Below, piece by piece: positions 5,237 through 10,072 of a DNA stretch of 10,072 nt. The notes beneath the pieces are model-generated. The model worked only from the letters and a program-made list of their open reading frames with translations, was not told where the DNA came from and made no database searches. Source of the stretch: an uncultured Flavonifractor sp. (GTDB lineage Bacteria > Bacillota > Clostridia > Oscillospirales > Oscillospiraceae); assembly GCA_910585415.1 (NCBI GenBank), contig CAJUDT010000081.1, positions 1 to 10,072 of the forward strand. Direction: 5' to 3'. Positions within the stretch are counted from its first letter, which is position 1; each line of letters opens with the position of its first letter. Position numbers and translations under genes: made by a program.

Positions 5237-6481
5237 TCATTCGGGCGCATTATCAAACCGGACCAGAGCGCGGAAGCGCTTGCCCGGCAGTTCCTCAATA
5301 TACCCGCTGGCTTGCAGCAGGGTCAGCGCGGTGTTCACCCGGCGGGCGGGTATCTCCGTCTCTCCCACCAGCTCGTCGGGAACCAGGGGGCGGCGGGTCA
5401 GAAGATGGAAAATCTCCCGCTGCTCATCCCCCAGGGCTTCCCACTCGCTCCGGGGCCGGGTGGGGGGATCCGCCTCCACCTCCGAAGCGGGGGGCTCTTT
5501 CGGTTCCTTCGGCTCCTTTGGCTCCTTTGGCTCCTTGGAGCCGTGTTCCAGGCGCTGGTCGGCCTCCTGGGGGAGCAGGGGCACGGCGGGGCGGAGTTTT
5601 CGGGGGAAATTGTGCGCAAATTCTATCAAAATATCCTCCGCGTTGTGAATGAGCTTGGCCTGACTCCGTTGAATCAGGCCGTTGGTCCCGGCGCTCATGG
5701 GCGCGTCCACCGGACCGGGGACGGCAAACACATCCCGGCCCTGGTCCAGAGCCTTGCGGGCGGTAATGAGAGCGCCGCTGTGGGCGGGGGCCTCGACCAC
5801 CACCACGCCCAGGGTCAGTCCGCTGATAATCCGGTTGCGGACGGGGAAGTGGGAGCCGTGGGTTTCGGTCCCCGGCGGGTATTCGGAAATCAGCGCCCCG
5901 GCGGCGGCTACGTCCTCATAGAGCCACTTATTCTCCACGGGATAGACGACATCAATGCCGCCGCCCAGCACGGACACCACCGGCCCGCCGCCCCGAAGGG
6001 CCCCGCGCAGGGCGCAGGTGTCAATTCCCTGGGCGATGCCGGACACCAGCAAAGCCCCCGCCCGCGCCAGCTCCAGGCCCAGCCGCCCGGCGGTGACCTC
6101 TCCATACGAGGTACATCTCCGGGTACCCACCATGCCCACGGCCAATTCCTCGTCAAAACGGAAGCGCTTCCCCTTGCCGTAGAGGACGAGGGGATAATCC
6201 CGGAGCTGGTGCAGGCGCTCGGGATAAATGGCGTCCTGATAGGTCATGATCCAGAGGCCCAGCCGGTCGCAGCGCTCCAGGACCTGCTCGGCGCGGTCCA
6301 TAGACTTGTCCCGCAGGGACTCCTTGAGGCCGTTGGGAATCCGCAGCATATCATATTCGGAAGGGTCGGCATAATAGACCGCCTCGGCAGAGCCAAAGTG
6401 CTCCACCAAGGCCTGCGCCGCGCCCTCCCCCAGGTAAGACCGGGTGGTGAGCCACAGCAGCTGATTGAGCGTTGCAGACAT
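5237..6481 (-). CDS. dprA: DprA (Smf), DNA-processing protein and RecA loader
   Basis: A 414-residue cytoplasmic protein that binds incoming single-stranded DNA during transformation and loads RecA. The N-terminal helical (SAM-like) region is about 1-75. The extended Rossmann domain contains VGTRRCTSYG (118-127), SGIAQGID (147-154), LGGGIDVVYP (172-181), ISEYPPG (198-204) and FPVRNRIISGL (212-222), the signature of the family. A proline/glutamate-rich linker with five KEP repeats (316-330) leads to a C-terminal winged-helix (DML1-like) domain, about 350-405. The linker makes it longer than the commonest DprA length. AGGAGG precedes the ATG. It lies 17 bp after the methyltransferase gene and 160 bp before topA. 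No competence machinery is in the window, and many Clostridia keep dprA without known transformation. Confidence 0.96.
   Translation of the reverse strand: MSATLNQLLWLTTRSYLGEGAAQALVEHFGSAEAVYYADPSEYDMLRIPNGLKESLRDKSMDRAEQVLERCDRLGLWIMTYQDAIYPERLHQLRDYPLVLYGKGKRFRFDEELAVGMVGTRRCTSYGEVTAGRLGLELARAGALLVSGIAQGIDTCALRGALRGGGPVVSVLGGGIDVVYPVENKWLYEDVAAAGALISEYPPGTETHGSHFPVRNRIISGLTLGVVVVEAPAHSGALITARKALDQGRDVFAVPGPVDAPMSAGTNGLIQRSQAKLIHNAEDILIEFAHNFPRKLRPAVPLLPQEADQRLEHGSKEPKEPKEPKEPKEPPASEVEADPPTRPRSEWEALGDEQREIFHLLTRRPLVPDELVGETEIPARRVNTALTLLQASGYIEELPGKRFRALVRFDNAPE
5493..5537. repeat. Five tandem 9-bp repeats in the DprA linker
   Basis: Five units related to GGCTCCTTT encode Lys-Glu-Pro on the minus strand. 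Two central units are identical and the others differ by one or two bases. The unit length is a multiple of three, so slippage changes linker length without breaking the frame. Confidence 0.88.
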
Positions 6482-6498
6482 GGGTGCGCCCTCCTGTT

Positions 6499-7257
6499 CT
6501 AGCCCCGGTATCCCTCCCAGAGGACCACCGCCGCCGCCACAGCGGCATTGAGGGATTCACAATGGGGGGACATGGGGATTTTTAAGGTCTTTTCACAGCG
6601 CTCCAGCACCGGGGGGGAGACGCCCCGGCCCTCGCTGCCGATGACCACGGCGGCGTTGGACAAATCCGCGCTCCGCAGGTCCTCGGTATCCGCCCGCAGG
6701 GCGGTGGCGTATAGGGGTATGTTGGCCTGCTGAAGAAGGGAGGCCGTCTCATCCAGGGTACAGCGCCACTGGACATCCCGAAAATGGGCCCCCATGGCGG
6801 AGCGCAGGGTTTTGGGGTTGTACAAATCGGCACAGCCGGGGAGCAGGATGACCGTAGCCCCGAAGGCGTTGGCCGTGCGCAGGATAGTCCCCACATTGCC
6901 GGGGTCCTGCACGCCGTCCAGGACCAGGTAGCGCCCCTTCGGCGGCGGACCCATGGGCGTATCGTTGTACATGCCGCAGGAGAACACCACCCCCTGGGGG
7001 GTCTCCATGGGGCTCACCGCTTTCATGACGCTCTCGCTGACCTGGACCATGCGGATGCCAGTGGTGTCAAACTCAGGCAGCTTGTCCGGGCCGGTGAAGA
7101 GGACGGTGTGGATGTGGGCCGCCCACAGGGCCGCCTCATCCAGGAGCTTGGGGCTGTCGCACAAAAACTCCCCGCATTCCTCCCGGTAAGCCCGGGAGGA
7201 GGCCAGCTTTCGGAAATGGGTACACAGGGGATTCTGACGGCTGGTAATGGATTCCAT
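6499..7257 (-). CDS. TrmH/SpoU-family RNA 2'-O-ribose methyltransferase (RlmB-like)
   Basis: A 252-residue SPOUT (trefoil-knot) methyltransferase that uses S-adenosylmethionine to methylate a ribose in rRNA or tRNA. An N-terminal substrate-binding domain occupies about residues 1-95. Motif 1 is LDGVQDPGNVGTILRTANA (113-131) with the conserved Asn-121 and Arg-127; motif 2 is VVIGSEGRGVS (204-214); motif 3 is IPMSPHCESLNAAVAAAVVLWE (227-248). The nearest common label is 23S rRNA (guanosine-2'-O)-methyltransferase RlmB or a TsnR-like relative; the exact substrate cannot be read from the sequence, so I give no symbol. The ribosome site (GGAG) lies within the last codons of ktrA and the gap is only three bases, which implies translational coupling with the potassium transport gene. 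Confidence 0.93.
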   Translation of the reverse strand: MESITSRQNPLCTHFRKLASSRAYREECGEFLCDSPKLLDEAALWAAHIHTVLFTGPDKLPEFDTTGIRMVQVSESVMKAVSPMETPQGVVFSCGMYNDTPMGPPPKGRYLVLDGVQDPGNVGTILRTANAFGATVILLPGCADLYNPKTLRSAMGAHFRDVQWRCTLDETASLLQQANIPLYATALRADTEDLRSADLSNAAVVIGSEGRGVSPPVLERCEKTLKIPMSPHCESLNAAVAAAVVLWEGYRG

Positions 7258-7260
7258 GGC

Positions 7261-7917
7261 TTACTCCAAATCCTGAAGCCGGTTCACGTCCTCGGTACGG
7301 CCCAGGGCCACCGCCGCGTCGCCGGGCTCCATGGTGTAGTCGGGACCGGGGGCCACGTTGAGGGCACCGTCCTTCCCCTTGCGCATGGCAATGATGTTCA
7401 CCTTAAACTTGGCCCGCACGTCCAGCTCCTTGATGGTCTTGAAGTGCCAGGCCCGGGGGATGGCAGTCTCTACAATGCCGAAATCCTCACTGAGCTCGAT
7501 GAAGTTGAGCACGTTGGAGCTGGACAGCCCCTGGGCCAGCTTGACCCCCATTTCGTGCTCGGGAAACACCACCCGGTCGGCCCCGATTTTTTCCAGGACC
7601 CGCCGGTGTACGTGGCTTTTGGATTTGCAAATCACCTGGGGCACCCCCAGCTCCTTGAGGTTGAGGGTAATCAGGGCGGAATTGCCCACGTCCTCCCCCA
7701 CGGCCACGATGGCGCAGTCATAGTTGCGCACACCCAGGGCCCGGAGGACCGCCGGGTCCCGCGCGTCCCCGGCAACGGCGTGGGTGACCCGGCCGGACAC
7801 CCCCTGGACCAGCTCATCGGACTGGTCCACCGCCAGAACCTCATGGCCCAGGTCGGACAGCTCGGCGGCGATGGCGGTGCCGAAGCGCCCCAGGCCGATA
7901 ACGACAAATGTTTTCAT
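7261..7917 (-). CDS. ktrA: KtrA/TrkA-type RCK gating subunit of potassium uptake
   Basis: A 218-residue cytosolic protein of the KtrA/KtrC size class. The RCK_N Rossmann domain starts with VVIGLGRFGTAIA (5-17), with Asp-31 at the end of the second strand, positioned to bind the ribose of ATP/ADP or NAD(H). The RCK_C domain (about 135-218) ends with NVAPGPDYTMEPGDAAVALG, the usual form of this domain. In characterised relatives an octameric ring sits under KtrB and opens it on ATP binding, and the RCK_C domain of Staphylococcus KtrA binds cyclic di-AMP; whether this one does is inference. ktrB precedes it by 31 bp, a good AGGAGG site lies in that gap, and the RNA methyltransferase follows by three bases. 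A single-RCK length argues against the double-domain TrkA of Proteobacteria. Confidence 0.94.
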   Translation of the reverse strand: MKTFVVIGLGRFGTAIAAELSDLGHEVLAVDQSDELVQGVSGRVTHAVAGDARDPAVLRALGVRNYDCAIVAVGEDVGNSALITLNLKELGVPQVICKSKSHVHRRVLEKIGADRVVFPEHEMGVKLAQGLSSSNVLNFIELSEDFGIVETAIPRAWHFKTIKELDVRAKFKVNIIAMRKGKDGALNVAPGPDYTMEPGDAAVALGRTEDVNRLQDLE

Positions 7918-7948
7918 AATTGACAGCCTCCTGTAACGGTAAGCAGGC

Positions 7949-9331
7949 TTACCCGATCATGACCCGCATTTCCGGGTAACGGAGCTTGGCGGGGGTGTGA
8001 TTGCGGGTGATAAAGGCGATGGAGAAGGAGAGTATGCCCACCCGGCCCAGATACATCAGGGCGATGATGAGCCCCTGAGAAATCCGGGACAGCCCCGGCG
8101 TCAGGCCGCAGGTGAGCCCCGCGGTCCCCATGGCGGAGGCCACCTCGTATGCGCAGTCCAGATAGGGCAGACCCTCTAAAGTGGAGATGGTCATGGAGGC
8201 CCCAAAAAAGAGGAAGAGCACCACCAGAGCCAGGGTCATGGCGTCCAGGACCCGCTGGAAGGGGACGGCACGGCCCCGAAAAGCCACCTGCTCCCGGCCG
8301 GTGAGGCTGGCGCGGAGGGCCAGCAGCAGCACCGCCACCGTGGCGGTCTTGACCCCCCCGGCGGTGGAGCCGGAGGAGCCGCCGATGAGCATGAAGATAC
8401 AGCACAACGCCTTGCTGCTGTCGGTGAGGTTCCCCTGACCGATGGCGTCAAACCCGGCGGTACGCAGGGTCACCGACTGAAAGAAGGCGTTCAGCCCCTT
8501 CTGCCAGAGGGGCATGTCCCCAAAGGTGGCGGAGTTGTGGGATTCCTCCAGAAAGAAGAATACCGTGCCCGCCAGCAGCAGACCGGCGGTGAGCATCAGC
8601 ACGATTTTCGTGTAGGGCGACAGCCGCTTCCAGCAGCGGCACTCCAGCAAATCCTCCCACACGAAGAAGCCCAGGCCTCCTAAGATGATAAGGGCCGAGA
8701 GGGTGAGCAGCACCACCGGGTCGTCCTTGCAGCAGGCCAGACTGGAGAAGGCCCCTCCCCTCCAGCCCAGCAAATCGAAGCCCGCGTTGCAGAACCCGGA
8801 GACCGCGTGGAACAGCCCGTACCAGAGCCCCCGGGCCAGCCCCGCCTGGGGGATGAAGCGCAGGGCCAGAAGGACCGCGCCAGCCCCCTCCAGCAGGAAG
8901 GTGCCAATCAGGGCGTGACGCACCACCCGCACCACCCCGTCCATATTGTTGAGGTTGAGGGTGGAGACGATAATCAGGCGCTCGGACAGTCCGATGCGCC
9001 GCCGGGTGGCCAGGGAGAAGAGGGTGAGAATGGTCATGAAGCCCAGCCCGCCCAGCTGAATCATAACCAGAATGACCACCTGCCCAAACAAGGACCACTG
9101 GGTCCAGGTGTCCACCAGAATCAGTCCGGTGACACAGGAGGACGAGGTAGCGGTAAACAGAGCGGTGAAAAATCCGGCGCTCTCCCCACTGCGGGAGGCG
9201 GCAGGGAGAGTCAGCAGCAGGGCGCCGGTGAGAATGATGACGGCAAAGGAGGCCGCCACAATGCGGGTGGCGTTGAGGCTCCGGCTGCGGATGAGCTTAT
9301 CCCGGAGCCATAGGGTGAGCTGGCGGGACAC
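7949..9331 (-). CDS. ktrB: KtrB/TrkH-type potassium-translocating membrane subunit
   Basis: A 460-residue integral membrane protein of the SKT superfamily with four membrane-pore-membrane repeats. The four pore loops are visible as SSSCVTGL (63-70), SGFCNAGFD (178-186), TLRTAGFD (288-295) and AMGTAGLTCG (400-409), each with the filter glycine. The mid-chain segment LIGGSSGSTAGGVKT (315-329) corresponds to the gating-loop region of repeat three. The frame is open for another 55 residues to a GTG at 9496, but that start has no ribosome site and lies three bases beyond the -10 box. I choose the GTG at 9331, seven bases after a perfect AAGGAGG, which gives the normal family length. It is first in the minus-strand block and carries a structured leader. 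Na+ coupling is known for KtrB and not visible here. Confidence 0.93.
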   Translation of the reverse strand: MSRQLTLWLRDKLIRSRSLNATRIVAASFAVIILTGALLLTLPAASRSGESAGFFTALFTATSSSCVTGLILVDTWTQWSLFGQVVILVMIQLGGLGFMTILTLFSLATRRRIGLSERLIIVSTLNLNNMDGVVRVVRHALIGTFLLEGAGAVLLALRFIPQAGLARGLWYGLFHAVSGFCNAGFDLLGWRGGAFSSLACCKDDPVVLLTLSALIILGGLGFFVWEDLLECRCWKRLSPYTKIVLMLTAGLLLAGTVFFFLEESHNSATFGDMPLWQKGLNAFFQSVTLRTAGFDAIGQGNLTDSSKALCCIFMLIGGSSGSTAGGVKTATVAVLLLALRASLTGREQVAFRGRAVPFQRVLDAMTLALVVLFLFFGASMTISTLEGLPYLDCAYEVASAMGTAGLTCGLTPGLSRISQGLIIALMYLGRVGILSFSIAFITRNHTPAKLRYPEMRVMIG

Positions 9332-9338
9332 AGGCGTC

Positions 9339-9345
9339 CCTCCTT
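9339..9345 (-). promoter_or_regulatory. Ribosome-binding site that fixes the ktrB start
   Basis: AAGGAGG on the minus strand, seven bases before the GTG at 9331. The longer reading frame passes through it, and no comparable site precedes any upstream start. Confidence 0.85.
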
Positions 9346-9383
9346 CCAGAACGAGGAGCTGGTTTTTTGGATACACAAAAACA

Positions 9384-9407
9384 TACCAAAGGGAATGCCC
9401 CTTGGTA
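9384..9407 (-). terminator. Intrinsic terminator-like hairpin inside the ktrB leader
   Basis: On the minus strand UACCAAGGGG, loop CAUU, CCCUUUGGUA: ten pairs including one G-U, followed by UGUUUUUGUGU. It lies about 50 nt upstream of the ktrB start codon, where a terminator can only act as an attenuator. The U-run is interrupted, so its efficiency is uncertain. Confidence 0.65.
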
Positions 9408-9498
9408 CGTGTTCTCTCGGTGCAGGCAGGCGGCAAAGGGCCGTGTCTTTCCCGGGCGGAGGGCTGTGCCCCTCCGAAAAAACCCAGTAGCGCCACTT

Positions 9499-9527
9499 AT
9501 TATAACGGTAAAGCCCTGATATTTCAA
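9499..9527 (-). promoter_or_regulatory. Sigma-A promoter of ktrB and the genes behind it
   Basis: On the minus strand TTGAAA (9522-9527), exactly 17 bases, and a perfect TATAAT (9499-9504). Transcription should start near 9492. This is the strongest promoter I find for the minus-strand block, which continues without an obvious terminator through ktrA, the methyltransferase gene and dprA. Confidence 0.85.
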
Positions 9528-9602
9528 GGGGCAAGTTTCATATTTCCTGCGGACCTTGGACAAAGAGACCCGGCTTTGGCCGGAAAAACAAAGAATTTCC
9601 GC

Positions 9603-9628
9603 ACCCCTGCCCGCCATGCGCATAGTAT
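9603..9628 (+). promoter_or_regulatory. Possible sporulation (sigma-K-like) promoter of the Cys-rich gene
   Basis: AC (9603-9604), 16 bases, then CATAGTAT (9621-9628), which resembles the sigma-K pattern AC / CATANNNTA at all but the last base. The pattern carries little information and could arise by chance; the support is its position about 85 bp upstream of a spore-coat-like gene and the absence of a better sigma-A promoter. Confidence 0.25.
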
Positions 9629-9639
9629 GAAGTGAGACC

Positions 9640-9682
9640 GGACCGGACGGCCGGCCGGCGGACCTCCGCCGGGGCACGGTCC
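9640..9682 (+). promoter_or_regulatory. GC-rich stem-loop in the 5' UTR of the Cys-rich gene
   Basis: An inner stem of seven pairs (9655-9661 with 9666-9672, loop ACCT) lies inside an outer stem of six pairs (GGACCG 9640-9645 with CGGTCC 9677-9682). It ends about 18 bases before the AGGAGGT ribosome site, so it does not cover it directly. It could stabilise the message; no known riboswitch is recognised. Confidence 0.5.
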
Positions 9683-9713
9683 AGTTACCATCGAAATCAG
9701 GAGGTACTTAATT

Positions 9714-9896
9714 ATGGGTTGTAACGGTTCTGGCTGGGGTGGCAGCGGCTGCCTGTGGATTATCCTGATCATCATCGTGCTGGTGTGCTGCTGCGGCGGC
9801 GGCTGGGGCGGCAATGACTGCTGCTGTTGCTGCTGCAACAACAACTGCGGCTGCGGCTGCTGCAACAATGGCTGCTGCAACAACGGCTGCTGCTGA
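9714..9896 (+). CDS. Very cysteine-rich small membrane protein, spore-coat-like
   Basis: A 60-residue protein with 19 cysteines. Residues 1-12 are Gly/Ser-rich, 13-27 form one hydrophobic segment (CLWIILIIIVLVCCC), and 28-60 are Gly/Asn/Cys only apart from one Trp and one Asp. The tail holds a run of six cysteines (36-41) and then CC-NNG repeats to the C-terminus. AGGAGGT stands eight bases before the ATG. The Gly-rich head followed by one hydrophobic helix recalls the small YjcZ-type sporulation proteins of Bacillus, but the Cys tail is not part of that family. Disulfide crosslinking in a spore coat or metal binding are plausible; neither is shown. It is divergent from ktrB and has its own leader and 3' hairpins. 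Confidence 0.82.
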   Translation: MGCNGSGWGGSGCLWIILIIIVLVCCCGGGWGGNDCCCCCCNNNCGCGCCNNGCCNNGCC

Positions 9897-9938
9897 CAGG
9901 TACACAGGGCCGTCCGGCCCTCCGGCGGTCCAGGGAGA

Positions 9939-9968
9939 GCCCCGTCCCGGCTTCGGCCAGGGCGGGGC
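9939..9968 (+). terminator. Strong GC hairpin with UUCG loop after the Cys-rich gene
   Basis: Left arm GCCCCG-U-CCCGGC (9939-9951) and right arm GCC-A-GGGCGGGGC (9956-9968) form twelve pairs with two single-base bulges around the stable tetraloop UUCG. No U-run follows, so it is likelier a 3' stability or processing hairpin than a full terminator. A smaller GGGCC/GGCCC stem precedes it at about 9907-9920. Confidence 0.5.
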
Positions 9969-10021
9969 CCAGACGGTCGAAAAACCGCTTAGGCCAAAGG
10001 ATTCGGAGGGAAAGATAGTGT

Positions 10022-10048
10022 GAAAGAAAACCGTCAGGGTTTTCTTTC
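10022..10048 (+). terminator. Terminator-like hairpin at the window end
   Basis: GAAAGAAAACC (10022-10032), loop GTCAG, and the exact complement GGTTTTCTTTC (10038-10048). The right arm is itself U-rich on the plus strand, and no separate U-run follows. It is the best candidate for ending the transcript of the Cys-rich gene, about 125 bp past its stop codon. I see no gene between 9897 and 10072. Confidence 0.5.
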
Positions 10049-10072
10049 CCGTCGGAATCACAAAATTTCGGA

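Larger units (their letters stand above)
9332..9492 (-). promoter_or_regulatory. Structured 5' leader of ktrB, candidate attenuator/riboswitch
   Basis: About 160 nt lie between the expected transcription start and the ktrB GTG. From 5' to 3' the RNA has a hairpin with seven perfect pairs (arms 9470-9476 and 9457-9463, loop of six), a short CGGC/GCCG hairpin around 9432-9444, the terminator-like stem at 9384-9407, then the ribosome site. The segment GCCCUUUG (9434-9441) can pair with CAAGGGGC (9397-9404) in the left arm of that stem, eight pairs with one G-U, so a terminator and an antiterminator would be mutually exclusive. Cyclic di-AMP (ydaO) riboswitches often precede potassium genes in Bacillota, but I do not see that family's conserved blocks. 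The ligand or factor is unknown. Confidence 0.55.

Noticed and set aside
5024..6502. 492-codon plus-strand frame across dprA
   Set aside because: Same reason: it mirrors dprA codons, has no recognisable domain, and dprA has full family motifs on the minus strand.
6784..7923. 379-codon plus-strand frame across ktrA and the methyltransferase gene
   Set aside because: It spans two well-supported minus-strand genes and their junction; the composition is that of an antisense shadow.
9332..9492. ydaO (cyclic di-AMP) riboswitch upstream of ktrB
   Set aside because: Expected from gene context, but the leader is short and I do not find the conserved blocks of that class. A covariance search would settle it.
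9570..9583. CCGGC-TTTG-GCCGG stem as a terminator
   Set aside because: It is only five pairs and is followed by A residues on the plus strand and no U-run on the minus strand.

Overview
The window looks like chromosomal DNA of a GC-rich, spore-forming Bacillota (class Clostridia, probably an Oscillospiraceae / Flavonifractor–Lawsonibacter-like gut bacterium). The evidence is the Firmicute-type gene order dprA–topA–trmFO, folate-dependent TrmFO, KtrAB-type potassium uptake, strong AGGAGG ribosome-binding sites, and a very cysteine-rich small protein of the kind seen in spore formers. The genus is an inference; I see no rRNA, tRNA, CRISPR array, transposase or integrase.

Layout, left to right. 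Positions 1-161 are non-coding and hold a perfect 13-bp inverted repeat. trmFO (162-1463, minus) is the last gene of the minus-strand block. Positions 1464-2694 are an AT-richer accessory island: three homologous 78-aa XRE-type repressors (all minus), two large operator palindromes with embedded promoters, one intact 81-aa DUF6809-like gene (plus), and one truncated copy of that gene's 5' end. topA (2695-5076, minus; GTG start, three zinc ribbons, histone-H1-like Lys/Ala/Thr tail), dprA (5237-6481, minus), a TrmH/SpoU-family RNA 2'-O-methyltransferase (6499-7257, minus), ktrA (7261-7917, minus) and ktrB (7949-9331, minus) follow. ktrB has a strong sigma-A promoter and a leader of about 160 nt with a terminator-like hairpin and a competing pairing. 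Divergently, a 60-aa protein with 19 cysteines (9714-9896, plus) is followed by GC-rich hairpins to the end.

How it works together. ktrB–ktrA–rlmB-like–dprA–topA are co-directional with short gaps (31, 3, 17 and 160 bp) and may be co-transcribed from the ktrB promoter: potassium channel, its gating ring, an rRNA methyltransferase, the RecA loader and DNA topoisomerase I. In Bacillus subtilis dprA(smf), topA and trmFO(gid) are consecutive, so the repressor island appears to be an insertion into a conserved housekeeping operon.

The most interesting part is this island. It reads as a tandem array of repressor/operator/target cassettes with nearly identical ends (a 39-bp 3' cap and a 72-bp 5' segment of the target gene, one mismatch each) but diverged cores, with operator palindromes that share outer half-sites and differ inside. 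The array decays from a complete cassette next to topA, through one with only a stub of the target gene, to a lone repressor next to trmFO. Second is the ktrB leader, a candidate transcription attenuator that I cannot match to the c-di-AMP (ydaO) riboswitch commonly placed before potassium transport genes.
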